From Pseudomonadota bacterium (lineage in GTDB: Bacteria; Pseudomonadota; Alphaproteobacteria; Rhizobiales; Hyphomicrobiaceae): a stretch of 64,000 nt of DNA. Positions 8,585 through 16,915 of this stretch are shown in pieces. The notes under the pieces were generated by a model. That model was given only the letters and a program-made list of their open reading frames with translations. It searched no databases and had not been told where the DNA came from. The position numbers and the translations under genes are program-made. The stretch's first letter is position 1. Each line of letters begins with the position of its first letter. The stretch lies in NCBI GenBank assembly GCA_023423275.1, contig JAFAFW010000075.1:141954-205953 (forward strand), read 5' to 3'.

Positions 8585-9745
8585 GTGAATTTCGAACTGA
8601 CCAGCGAACAGGCCGCCCTGCAGGAAACCGCACGATCCTTTGCGCGCGAACAGATGACGGCCCCCGCGCGCGAAATTGAACGGACAAGCACGCCGCTCTC
8701 GAAGGACTGGAAACGCCGTTATGGGGAGCTCGGCTTTCTGGGCATCAATATCTCGCCCACCTATGGTGGTCTCGGCCTTAGCAATCTCGACGCCGTACTG
8801 GTTCTCGAGGAGTTTGCCAAAGTGCATCCGGCCGTCGCCTTCCCGATTTTTGAAAGCGCCGTCGGTCCGGTCAAGGCGGTCGAGAGGTTCGGTTCGGAAA
8901 GCCTGAAACGTGAGTTGCTGCCACGTGTGACACGCGGCGAGGCTGTTGTGGCCGTTGCCATGTCGGAACCGTCAGCCGGCAGCGCGCTGACCGACTTGTC
9001 GACCCGGGGAGAGTTGAAGAACGGTACGGTCATTCTCAACGGCACGAAGCGCTGGTGCACGGGCGGCGGCTCCGCAGACGGCTATGTCGTCTATTGCCGC
9101 CTCTCTGACGCACCAGGAGCGAAAGGCATCGGCGCTGTCTATGTGCCCGGCGATGCGGCCGGCCTGAACTTTGGCGCCCGCGAGGACATGATGGGTTTTC
9201 GCGGCACCACCACTGCCGACATTCACCTCGATAATGTTTCGGTGCCTGAGGATCATATGATCGTGCCCGCCGGGGGCTTTCCGAAGCTGATGGAGGCCTT
9301 CGATCTGGAACGATGCGGCAATGCCACGATGTGTCTTGGCATCGCTGCCGGCGCGCTTGAGGATGCGCTTGCCTATGTGCAGGAGCGGCATCAGTTCGGC
9401 AAGCCCATCGCGGATTTCCAAGCGGTGCAGTTGAAGCTGGCCGAGATGGCGACCAAGGTGGAAGCGTCGCGCCTGCTGATCCATCGCGCCGTGACACGCG
9501 CGTCGGACGGCTTCCCATCCGTCGCGGATTCCTCGATCGCCAAATGCTTCGCCAATGAAATGGTGCGCGAGGTCACCGGCGCCGCGCTGCAATTGATGGG
9601 CGGCTACGGATATTCAAAGCAATTCCCGGCTGAACAGCGCTTCCGTGATGCGTGGGGCTGGGGCATCGCCGGAGGCACGATCGACATCCAGAAGATCAAT
9701 ATCGCCGCCGCCCTCATCGGCCGGCGCTTCGATCAGCGGCGGTAA
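8585..9745 (+). CDS. Acyl-CoA dehydrogenase family protein
   Basis: A flavoprotein of about 386 residues that oxidises acyl-CoA at the alpha-beta bond and passes electrons to ETF. The three ACAD domains are recognisable: helical N-terminus (FELTSEQAALQETARSFAR), middle beta domain with AVAMSEPSAGSALTDL and RWCTGGG, and C-terminal helices with ERHQFGKPIADFQAVQ and LQLMGGYGYSKQFPAEQRFRDA, typical FAD and substrate signatures. I chose the GTG at 8585 because the family starts at this point; the frame stays open upstream to a GTG at 8513 that would add 24 untypical residues. The ETF-QO gene at 23450-25129 would accept its electrons. Its position upstream of an aminotransferase suggests branched-chain or short-chain substrates, unproven. 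Confidence 0.88.
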   Translation: MNFELTSEQAALQETARSFAREQMTAPAREIERTSTPLSKDWKRRYGELGFLGINISPTYGGLGLSNLDAVLVLEEFAKVHPAVAFPIFESAVGPVKAVERFGSESLKRELLPRVTRGEAVVAVAMSEPSAGSALTDLSTRGELKNGTVILNGTKRWCTGGGSADGYVVYCRLSDAPGAKGIGAVYVPGDAAGLNFGAREDMMGFRGTTTADIHLDNVSVPEDHMIVPAGGFPKLMEAFDLERCGNATMCLGIAAGALEDALAYVQERHQFGKPIADFQAVQLKLAEMATKVEASRLLIHRAVTRASDGFPSVADSSIAKCFANEMVREVTGAALQLMGGYGYSKQFPAEQRFRDAWGWGIAGGTIDIQKINIAAALIGRRFDQRR

Positions 9746-9883
9746 TCACATGCGGGCGACCGGAGCGTCGATCGGGTTTGCACCATAACCGATGCTTTGC
9801 GCGTCATAACAGAAGTTCCATATGTCGCTGCCAGCGCGCGTGCTAGGCGAGCCACATCTGCGATCAGGCAAAGGCTACAGATC

Positions 9884-11062
9884 ATGAACTCCGGTCAGGG
9901 CTCCTTGATATCAGCTTTGCGGCCGTCTGCGTCGCAGGCTCCGGAAAGCGGCATCCTGAAGGTCTTCAACTACGGCCGCACGAAGCAGGGTCTCATTCCG
10001 TTGTGGGCGGGGGAAGGTGATCTGCCGACACCAGCCTTCATCTGCGATGCAGTCACCCGTTCGATGCAGGCGGGCGAAACGTTCTACACCAACAACCGCG
10101 GCATCCCCAACCTGCGCCAATCCCTCGCCAGCTATTTCACCCGCCTCTACGGCACCAGTTTCTCGGCGGAAGAATTCTTCGTCACCGGCGGCGGCATGCA
10201 GGCCATTCAGCTCGCGATGCAAGCCATTGCAGGGCCTGGTGACGACGTGATCGTCCCGACGCCAGCCTGGCCGAATTTCGCGGGCGCCATCGGTTTGCAG
10301 GGGGCGCGCGTGATCCCAGTGCCGATGGCTCTCAAGCCCGGTGGCTGGACGCTGTCGCTCGACCAGATGTTTGCAGCGGTTACGCCGCAAACACGCGCAA
10401 TTGTCATCAATTCCCCATCCAACCCTACCGGCTGGACTGCGACCCGCGACGAGTTGAAGGCCGTCCTGAATTTTGCGCGTGCGCGCGGCATCTGGATCAT
10501 CGCCGACGAGATCTACGCACGCTTCCACTATGCTGGAGGGCTCGCCCCCTCTTTCCTCGAATTCCGGCGTCCGGACGACCTGATCATCTTCGTCAATACG
10601 TTCTCGAAGATGTGGGCCATGACCGGATGGCGCATCGGCTGGCTGCAAGCACCTCCGGAACTCGGCCAGGTGATCGAGAACCTCGTGCAGTACAATACGT
10701 CAGGCGTTGCGCCGTTCATGCAGCGTGCCGCCATCACGGCTATCGAAGATGGTGAAACCTTCGCGCGCGAACAGATTGCCCGCGCCGCGGCCGGACGCGA
10801 CGTCGTCAGCCAGGTGCTCTCCGCGTCCAACAAAATCCGGTACGCTCCGCCGGCCGGGGCATTCTATGCGTTCTTCGGGATCGAGGGCATCGAGGACTCG
10901 ATGACAGCAGCGCTGCGGCTCGTTGACGAGACCGCGATCGGCCTCGCTCCCGGCACCGCGTTCGGTGACGGTGGTGGCGCATACTTCCGGATCTGTTTCC
11001 TGCGCTCCGTCGATCCGTTGCGCGAGGCCATGGACCGGCTGCAACGCTGGCTCAGTACGTGA
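9884..11062 (+). CDS. PLP-dependent aminotransferase class I/II
   Basis: A fold-type I aminotransferase of about 392 residues. Key marks are LWAGEGDLPTP, GGGMQAIQLAMQAI, the NSPSNPTG motif whose asparagine contacts PLP, ADEIYARFHY (Asp and Tyr to the cofactor), the lysine loop NTFSKMWAMTGWRIGW that forms the Schiff base, and a C-terminal YFRICFLRS with the substrate-carboxylate arginine. It transfers an amino group between an amino acid and a 2-oxo acid; the specific substrate cannot be told from sequence. The ATG at 9884 behind aaaggctacag gives the normal family length; the frame is open 87 bp further upstream. Confidence 0.88.
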   Translation: MNSGQGSLISALRPSASQAPESGILKVFNYGRTKQGLIPLWAGEGDLPTPAFICDAVTRSMQAGETFYTNNRGIPNLRQSLASYFTRLYGTSFSAEEFFVTGGGMQAIQLAMQAIAGPGDDVIVPTPAWPNFAGAIGLQGARVIPVPMALKPGGWTLSLDQMFAAVTPQTRAIVINSPSNPTGWTATRDELKAVLNFARARGIWIIADEIYARFHYAGGLAPSFLEFRRPDDLIIFVNTFSKMWAMTGWRIGWLQAPPELGQVIENLVQYNTSGVAPFMQRAAITAIEDGETFAREQIARAAAGRDVVSQVLSASNKIRYAPPAGAFYAFFGIEGIEDSMTAALRLVDETAIGLAPGTAFGDGGGAYFRICFLRSVDPLREAMDRLQRWLST

Positions 11063-11090
11063 TCAGGCCAAGATGCTCCGGCCTCTTGTC

Positions 11091-11217
11091 CGTCATTCCC
11101 GCGCAGGCGGGAATCCAAGCATCCTTCCACTCGACGGACAGTCGAAGGATCGAACGACCGCAGCAACCGAACGTCTGCCGGTTGCGTGATCTGGATTCCC
11201 GTCTACGCGGGAATGGT
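11091..11217. repeat. Inverted pair of palindromic REP-like repeats
   Basis: Two copies of a palindromic unit of about 27-30 bases lie here in opposite orientation: cgtcattcccgcgcaggcgg followed by gaatccaagc at 11091-11120, and ctggattcccgtctacgcgg followed by gaat at 11191-11214. Each is itself a hairpin (attcccgc-n-gcgggaat). Units of this attcccgcg/cgcgggaatc form are widely dispersed in GC-rich alphaproteobacterial and other proteobacterial genomes. They sit between the 3' ends of convergent genes, where they may act as transcription terminators. Confidence 0.7.
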
Positions 11218-11253
11218 GGGCTGGCATAGGGTGTCCAGCGGGTTTCGTCAGAC

Positions 11254-12168
11254 CTACGTCTTCGGTCCCCGCCCCGTCTTGTCGCCTGCGGAAATCTCGC
11301 GTGTGCCGAGAACGTCCGCCAGCCGCATTTTCGCTGATCCGGGTTGCAGCGGCTTTTGCTGGCTCTCGTGTGGCACCCAGCCTGTCAGCGTGATGATTTC
11401 GAATGTTGCCGGAATGCGGCCGCCCGGCAGCCCGTGTCGCTCCAGATAGATTTCGCAGGCCCGTATCAGCGTCTCGCGCCGCAGCGGACGGCGGCTGCGG
11501 TCCTTCAGGACATTGCTCGCGCCCATGCCGCGCAAATCTCGCATCAGCGCCAGGGGCGACTCGTACGTGACGGTCACGAGATCCGCGTCCGTCACGGGCA
11601 ACGCGAATCCAACACGTTGCAGCAAGCTGCCGAAATCCCGCACATCCGCGAACGGCGCAACGTGCGGACTGGCGCCGCCCTCGATCTCGGTCTCGGCCAG
11701 CAGAAACGACTCGCGCAGCTCACTCAGCGTCTGACCGCCCAAGAGCGCCGCCAGCAACAGTCCATCGGGCTTCAACGCACGCCGGATCTGCACCAGCGCA
11801 CCTGGAAGATCGTTGACGTGATGCAGGCTCAGCGCTGACACGACGAGATCAAGCGCGCCGTCACGGAACGGCAGGAACTCCTCGTCGGCCAGAACGCGCG
11901 GTTCGGGACACTGCCTCAGATACTCCCACGCGTGATCGACACTCACGACGGTTGAGACGCCAGGCAACGTCTGCAAGTGCCGGGCAAGAACACCGTGATG
12001 CGCGCCGAGATCGACGACCGTCGCAAACTGACGTTGCACCGCGCGCAGTCGCTCGGAGAAATCCTCAGCCACCCGCCGCAGGAGGAAATCATGCGCATCG
12101 GCGGAGGCCGCAACGCGCGCGCGTCTCCGCTGAAGTAACTCGCGATCGAAAATCTCGTGCTCGCTCAT
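11254..12168 (-). CDS. Class I SAM-dependent methyltransferase (BioC/NDUFAF5-like)
   Basis: About 304 residues with a seven-strand methyltransferase fold. The SAM-binding motif I region is VVDLGAHHGVLARHL, motif II follows around VSVDHAWEYLRQCPE, and LDLVVSALSLHHVNDLPGALVQIRRALKPDG covers motifs III-post. The N-terminus DRELLQRRRARVAA is typical of the alphaproteobacterial homologues of NDUFAF5 (a complex I arginine hydroxylase assembly factor) and of BioC. The substrate is therefore uncertain. The ATG at 12168 was chosen over the upstream in-frame codon at 12216 because homologues start here. It diverges from comF, 114 bp apart. Confidence 0.82.
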   Translation of the reverse strand: MSEHEIFDRELLQRRRARVAASADAHDFLLRRVAEDFSERLRAVQRQFATVVDLGAHHGVLARHLQTLPGVSTVVSVDHAWEYLRQCPEPRVLADEEFLPFRDGALDLVVSALSLHHVNDLPGALVQIRRALKPDGLLLAALLGGQTLSELRESFLLAETEIEGGASPHVAPFADVRDFGSLLQRVGFALPVTDADLVTVTYESPLALMRDLRGMGASNVLKDRSRRPLRRETLIRACEIYLERHGLPGGRIPATFEIITLTGWVPHESQQKPLQPGSAKMRLADVLGTREISAGDKTGRGPKT

Positions 12169-12282
12169 GGGCTGGAAACGTCTCGCCGGGCGGTTGGTTT
12201 TCTGAGCCTGCCTCACGATTTTCGCTTCGCAACCGGCAGGCGCGCTTTAGACTGGGTGCGAGCCTCTCTGATCGCACGCCTG

Positions 12283-13053
12283 ATGAGCCCCTTGTCAAGT
12301 TTCACCCACCAATTGGTGCGCACGATGCGCGGCGCGGCAGATCTCGTCATGCCGCCAGTCTGCCTGTATTGCCGCAAGCCCCTCGCCGAGCATGATTGCC
12401 TGTGCGGCAAATGCTGGCGGGAGGTCAGCTTCATTCGTCCGCCGCTATGCGACAGGCTCGGAATCCCTTTGCCCTTCGATATCGGATCGCCGTCGATTTC
12501 GGCGGGGGCGGCAGCCAATCCCCCGGATTACGACCGCGCACGCGCCGTGGCGCACTTCGACGGCGTGCTGCGGGATCTCGTCCATAAACTGAAATATGCC
12601 GATGATCACATCGCGCGGCGTCTCTTCGGCCGCTGGCTTCTGGAGGCGGGCGCCGAGCTACTCAAGGATGCCGACCTGATTGTTCCGGTGCCGCTCAACA
12701 GATGGCGTCTGCTCAAGCGACGTTTCAATCAGGCGGCTGTGCTGTCGCGGGAGCTTCACCGGCTCACCGGACTTGCTTGGGATCCGATGATCTTGACACG
12801 GACGCGCCAGACCATAAGTCAGGTGGGCCTCACTCACGATCAGCGGCGGCGTAATGTTCAGGGAGCATTTGCCGTGGCGGCCGGGCGGGGCGCCACCATC
12901 GACGGACGTTCGGTCCTGCTCATCGACGATGTCATCACGACCGGCGCGACGATCGGTGCTTGCGCCCGGGCCCTCAAGAGCGCGGGAGCTGCACGGGTCG
13001 ACGTGCTGGCGCTGGCCTTGGTGACTCCGGACAGCATGGTGAATCCGTCGTGA
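12283..13053 (+). CDS. ComF family protein (phosphoribosyltransferase-like)
   Basis: About 256 residues. The N-terminal zinc-binding part has paired cysteines (MPPVCLYCRKPL and CLCGKCW). The C-terminal part is a type I phosphoribosyltransferase domain with the PRPP loop VLLIDDVITTGATIGA. Family members such as ComF/GntX are linked to DNA uptake or processing of imported DNA, but the enzymatic role is unknown. Start chosen at the ATG at 12283 because it lies just before the conserved cysteine block; the frame is open to 12157. It is the first of a compact run (comF, grxC, nitrilase, DUF1178) that is conserved in many Rhizobiales as far as I recall. Confidence 0.85.
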   Translation: MSPLSSFTHQLVRTMRGAADLVMPPVCLYCRKPLAEHDCLCGKCWREVSFIRPPLCDRLGIPLPFDIGSPSISAGAAANPPDYDRARAVAHFDGVLRDLVHKLKYADDHIARRLFGRWLLEAGAELLKDADLIVPVPLNRWRLLKRRFNQAAVLSRELHRLTGLAWDPMILTRTRQTISQVGLTHDQRRRNVQGAFAVAAGRGATIDGRSVLLIDDVITTGATIGACARALKSAGAARVDVLALALVTPDSMVNPS

Positions 13054-13132
13054 GGGGCGCGGCAATCCACGCGTTTCCGTCGACCGGCCAAGCAGGTAGT
13101 CTATTGCGCTTTCGGAGCGCCGGATTTTGAGC

Positions 13133-13390
13133 ATGCCCCACGTTACCATCTACACCACGTTGTTTTGCCCCTATTGCCAGATGGCCAAGCAACTGCTGAA
13201 ACGCAAAGGCGTCGCCTATGAAGAGATCGATGTAGGCGGGAAGCCGGAGCTCAGAGATGAGATGACCATGAAAGCCGGCGGACGCCATACGGTGCCGCAG
13301 ATCTGGATTGGGGACAAACACGTTGGTGGCTGTGACGACCTTTACGCGCTGGATCGGGCTGGCGAGCTCGACAAGCTATTGGCCGCATAG
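13133..13390 (+). CDS. grxC: Glutaredoxin 3
   Basis: An 85-residue class I dithiol glutaredoxin. The redox motif CPYC is in TLFCPYCQMAKQLLKRKG, followed by the cis-proline loop HTVPQIWIG and the glutathione-binding GGCDDLYALD. It reduces disulfides and glutathione mixed disulfides in the cytoplasm with glutathione as electron donor. The ATG at 13133 follows a TTG in frame at 13127. Its stop codon directly abuts the ATG of the nitrilase-family gene, so the two are probably translated from one message. Confidence 0.92.
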   Translation: MPHVTIYTTLFCPYCQMAKQLLKRKGVAYEEIDVGGKPELRDEMTMKAGGRHTVPQIWIGDKHVGGCDDLYALDRAGELDKLLAA

Positions 13391-14290
13391 ATGATGACGA
13401 TTGAGAGCGACATAGCGCAGGTCCCTGCCCCGGCAGGTTTCCGGGTCGGGCTCGTGCAGATGTGCACGGGGCGCGATGTCGCTCGCAATCTCGCCGATTT
13501 GAGCGGGCTGGTGCGCGAGGCCGCCGCCAAGGGCGCGCAGTATATCCAGACGCCGGAAGTCTCCGTGCTAATGGAGATGGAGCGCGCGCGGCTGTTCGTC
13601 GAAACGCGTCCGGAAGACAGCAACCCGGCGATCGCTCATTGCCAGGCGCTCGCCCGCGAACTCGGGATCTGGCTGCATCTGGGCTCCATGGGCATTCTGG
13701 TGAAGCCAGATAAAATCGCAAACCGCTCGTTCCTGTTTTCACCGGAGGGCCGCATCGCCGCCCGCTACGACAAGATCCACATGTTCGACGTCGAATTGCC
13801 GGGTGGCGAGACCTATCGCGAGAGCCGGAATTTCGAGCCCGGACATCAGGCCGTTCTGGCAAACCTGCCCTGGGGACCGCTCGGGCTGACGATTTGCTAC
13901 GACATGCGCTTTCCCCAGCTTTACCGGGCTCTGGCGAAAGCCGGCGCGCGCTTTATCGCCGTGCCGTCCGCCTTCACGGTTCCGACTGGTAAGGCCCACT
14001 GGCACACCCTGCTCCGGGCACGTGCCATCGAGACTCAATGCTTCGTTTTCGCGGCCGCTCAGGCCGGCGAGCATGAAAATGGGCGCAAGACCTATGGTCA
14101 CAGCCTGGTTGTAGCGCCCTGGGGTGAAATCCTGGCTGAAGCCGAGGGCGTTCAGCCTTCGGTCATCATCGCCGACGTTGAATTGGGAGCCGTCGAAGAC
14201 GCACGCCGACGGGTGCCCTCGCTGCAGCACGACCGGCCGTTCGATGTGGTTTGGGCCGATGCAGCGGCCACTACGGAAGCCGTGTCATGA
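13391..14290 (+). CDS. Carbon-nitrogen hydrolase (nitrilase superfamily, Nit1/Nit2-like amidase)
   Basis: A 299-residue alpha-beta-beta-alpha amidase with the Glu-Lys-Cys triad visible: Glu in IQTPEVSVLMEME, Lys in ARYDKIHMFDVELPGG, and Cys in GLTICYDMRFPQLYRALA. The Nit1/Nit2 branch hydrolyses omega-amides and deaminated glutathione, a metabolite-repair role, which would fit its place right after grxC; this is inferred from family and neighbourhood. It starts immediately after the grxC stop and its own TGA overlaps the ATG of the DUF1178 gene (ATGA), indicating translational coupling. Confidence 0.9.
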   Translation: MMTIESDIAQVPAPAGFRVGLVQMCTGRDVARNLADLSGLVREAAAKGAQYIQTPEVSVLMEMERARLFVETRPEDSNPAIAHCQALARELGIWLHLGSMGILVKPDKIANRSFLFSPEGRIAARYDKIHMFDVELPGGETYRESRNFEPGHQAVLANLPWGPLGLTICYDMRFPQLYRALAKAGARFIAVPSAFTVPTGKAHWHTLLRARAIETQCFVFAAAQAGEHENGRKTYGHSLVVAPWGEILAEAEGVQPSVIIADVELGAVEDARRRVPSLQHDRPFDVVWADAAATTEAVS

Positions 14291-14736
14291 TCCGCTATCG
14301 TCTCCAGTGCCAGAAAAACCACGAGTTCGAGGGCTGGTTCAAAAGCAGCGCCGACTTCGACAAGCAGGCCAAGCGTCGGCTTGTGAGCTGTCCCTCGTGC
14401 GGCTCGACCAAGGTTTCCAAGGCGTTGATGGCGCCGAGCGTGTCGACGAAAAAGGGCAAATCCACCAACGAGATGACGGTTGCCAACCCGCAAGCAGCCC
14501 AACATTCCGAAACGCGCCGCGAGCTGATGGCGGCGATGCGCAGGTTGCGGGCCGAAGTGGAAAAAAACGCCGAGTACGTCGGTCCGCGCTTCGCCGACGA
14601 AGCCCGCAAGATGCACCATGAGGAAACCGAGACGCGCGGCATCTACGGCGAGGCAACGCCCGACGAGGCCCGCGCGCTGGAAGACGAGGGCATCGATTTC
14701 TATCCGCTGCCTCGGCTGCCTGAAGATCAGAACTGA
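14287..14736 (+). CDS. DUF1178 family protein
   Basis: A 149-residue protein of unknown function. It begins MIRYRLQCQKNHEFEGWFKS and has a zinc-ribbon-like CPSCGS later, so Cys8 with His12 and the C-x2-C pair may bind metal. The C-terminal half is helical and acidic and ends in a conserved-looking segment around EEIYGEATPDEAR-type residues (here TRGIYGEATPDEARALEDEG). The family occurs mostly in alpha- and betaproteobacteria downstream of the nitrilase gene, and the four-base overlap seen here suggests a shared role. Confidence 0.85.
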   Translation: MIRYRLQCQKNHEFEGWFKSSADFDKQAKRRLVSCPSCGSTKVSKALMAPSVSTKKGKSTNEMTVANPQAAQHSETRRELMAAMRRLRAEVEKNAEYVGPRFADEARKMHHEETETRGIYGEATPDEARALEDEGIDFYPLPRLPEDQN

Positions 14737-14886
14737 TCCAGAGTAGCGCGCTGAAAGCGTCGAGAGCATCCGGAAGACACCGCCTGCAGCAACGCTTTCG
14801 TAACTCGGATATTGATTCCTCGCACAAATCGTCTAAGTCCTGCCGCTCGGACCGGTATTCACCGGCCGTGTCAAGGAGCCGAAACC

Positions 14887-15915
14887 ATGGGCTATAAGGT
14901 CGCCGTCGTCGGTGCCACGGGCAACGTGGGCCGTGAAATGCTGAATGTTCTGGCCGAACGGCAGTTTCCTGCCGACGAGGTCTTCCCGATCGCATCGCGT
15001 CGGTCAGTCGGAACGGAAGTCAGCTTCGGCGAGAAAACCCTCAAATGCTTCAACCTGGAGCAGTTCGACTTCTCGCGCGCGGACATCTGCCTCATGTCGG
15101 CCGGCGGCACCGTGTCCAAGGAGTGGTCGCCGCGGATCGGCGCGCAAGGCTGCGTCGTGATCGATAATTCGTCGGCCTGGCGCTACGATCAGGACGTGCC
15201 GCTGGTTGTGCCGGAAGTGAACGCAGAGGCGGTGAAGGGCTTCCGCAAGAAGAACATCATCGCCAATCCGAACTGCTCGACGGCTCAGCTCGTGGTCGTG
15301 CTGAAGCCACTGCACGACTACGCCACCATCAGGCGCGTCGTCGTGTCGACCTATCAGTCGGTGTCCGGTGCCGGCAAGGATGCGATGGACGAGCTGTGGC
15401 ATCAGACCAAGGGCAAGTACGTTCCTGGCCAGGAGGTCGAGCCGAAGAAGTTTCCGAAGGAGATCGCCTTCAACGTCATTCCTCACATCGACGTCTTCAT
15501 GGAGGACGGCTACACGAAAGAGGAATGGAAGATGATGGTCGAGACCAAGAAAATCCTCGACCCGAAAATCAAAATGACGGCGACCTGCGCACGTGTGCCG
15601 GTGTTCGTCGGTCACTCCGAAGCTGCGACGATCGAGTTCGAAAAGCCGATCACCGTTGAGGAGGCGCGCAACGTGCTGCGTGAGGCGCCAGGCGTGATGG
15701 TAGTCGATAAGCGCGAGCCCGGCGGCTATATCACGCCGATCGAGGCAGCGGGCGAATTCGCGACCTATGTCAGCCGCATCCGCGAGGATGCAACGGTTGA
15801 GAACGGGCTCGCGATGTGGATTGTCGCAGACAACCTCCTCAAGGGCGCCGCACTCAATGCCATCCAGATCGCCGAAACGCTGATTAACCGCGACTTGCTG
15901 AAAAAGGCGGCTTAA
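14887..15915 (+). CDS. asd: Aspartate-semialdehyde dehydrogenase
   Basis: A 342-residue enzyme that reduces aspartyl phosphate to aspartate semialdehyde with NADPH, the branch step to lysine, threonine, methionine and diaminopimelate. It starts MGYKVAVVGATGNVGREML (Rossmann loop). The catalytic cysteine is in NPNCSTAQLVV, and the substrate-binding QSVSGAGKDAMDEL and TCARVPVFVGHSE motifs are intact. The ATG at 14887 follows caaggagccgaaacc, a good ribosome binding site; an in-frame upstream extension to 14812 lacks homology. dapB, further down the same pathway, lies at 37124-37945. Confidence 0.95.
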   Translation: MGYKVAVVGATGNVGREMLNVLAERQFPADEVFPIASRRSVGTEVSFGEKTLKCFNLEQFDFSRADICLMSAGGTVSKEWSPRIGAQGCVVIDNSSAWRYDQDVPLVVPEVNAEAVKGFRKKNIIANPNCSTAQLVVVLKPLHDYATIRRVVVSTYQSVSGAGKDAMDELWHQTKGKYVPGQEVEPKKFPKEIAFNVIPHIDVFMEDGYTKEEWKMMVETKKILDPKIKMTATCARVPVFVGHSEAATIEFEKPITVEEARNVLREAPGVMVVDKREPGGYITPIEAAGEFATYVSRIREDATVENGLAMWIVADNLLKGAALNAIQIAETLINRDLLKKAA

Positions 15916-15943
15916 GCCGTCGGGGCACCAACATGGGATGCCG

Positions 15944-15972
15944 AAAGGGTAGGTCGATGACCTGCCCTTTTT
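15944..15972 (+). terminator. Rho-independent terminator after asd
   Basis: A stem of nine pairs (gggtaggtc / gacctgccc, one G-T wobble) with a three-base loop is followed by a run of five T residues 29 bp after the asd stop. An A-rich flank on the left could also serve the convergent BcsS-like gene. Confidence 0.8.
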
Positions 15973-16006
15973 ATACCAATGCGTCGGAGGCCACCCCCGC
16001 GCGCCG

Positions 16007-16753
16007 CTAGTATTTGTACAGGACATTGAGCGTGCCGAAGCCTCCGGCGCCGCCGGCATCTGTTTGGGAAAGACCGCCAGACACGGAGATTTCGCCGCTG
16101 CCCCAGTCGTAGCGCGCGAAGCCGCCGACACGCCAGCCATCCAGTGTATTGCCGCCGACGGCCGCAATCTCAGGCCCGAATGACAGCTCCGGCATCACGC
16201 GATAGCCGATCCGCCCGCGCGCTGCGAAACTCATGTCGTGCGTGGTTGCGGCTGACAGATCGAGTTGCGCCCATGACGACGGAGTGATCTCAAGCCAACT
16301 CTCGATGGCGATCTTCGCGCCAATATCCGCGCCGACGACGTCGTTCTCCGGATCATTGATCGACAGACCATGCTGCGCCCATGCTACGCCCGCGAACGCC
16401 TTGAGCGTCAGCTTCCCAAGCTGCTGATGATAGCCGATCAAAGAATCCGCGAACGTGAAGTGGCCTTTGATCTTCTGATCGAGCCCGCGATAGGAATATT
16501 CACCATAGCCACCGCCCGCGCGTATCCGCCAGCCGTTCCCGTGCAGGGATCCGAACGGTGCCGCAGTCATGCCGGAATAAACGGACCAGTTCGATGACGT
16601 GACGTCTATGCCGGCCCAGATCTCCTGAGACGGGCCGGTTCGTTCCTGCGCCCCTGCGGCATGTGCCACCAGACACCCGGCGATCAAACCGCCGAGCACA
16701 CACGCTCGCGCACGCCACCCCTTCGACCTTTCCCCCCGCACGGTCGTACTCAC
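16007..16753 (-). CDS. bcsS: Cellulose biosynthesis protein BcsS-like outer-membrane protein
   Basis: About 248 residues with a signal peptide (GGLIAGCLVAHAAGA then Q) and a beta-rich body of alternating hydrophobic strands: EIWAGIDVTSSNWSVYSGM, GWRIRAGGGYGEYSY, LTLKAFAGVAWAQHG and a C-terminal strand ending LNVLYKY, as in small beta-barrels. This matches my memory of the BcsS family found beside bacterial cellulose synthesis operons in Rhizobiales. No other bcs gene is in the window, so the cellulose link is by family only. The start is uncertain: the frame has TTG at 16771 and GTG at 16753 or 16741 but no ATG. Confidence 0.68.
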   Translation of the reverse strand: MSTTVRGERSKGWRARACVLGGLIAGCLVAHAAGAQERTGPSQEIWAGIDVTSSNWSVYSGMTAAPFGSLHGNGWRIRAGGGYGEYSYRGLDQKIKGHFTFADSLIGYHQQLGKLTLKAFAGVAWAQHGLSINDPENDVVGADIGAKIAIESWLEITPSSWAQLDLSAATTHDMSFAARGRIGYRVMPELSFGPEIAAVGGNTLDGWRVGGFARYDWGSGEISVSGGLSQTDAGGAGGFGTLNVLYKY

Positions 16754-16915
16754 ACTGTGAACGCTACCCAATGAACGATGTTAACCAAATGTCAGACGTC
16801 TGCACAACGGGAAATGCTCGGCAGCGTGCAAAATCGCGTCTGGCTCCCCTAGCGCCTTTGCAGCCGGTGACGCACCCGCTTTGAAACTTATCGAGAGCAG
16901 GCTCATCTATTGGGG

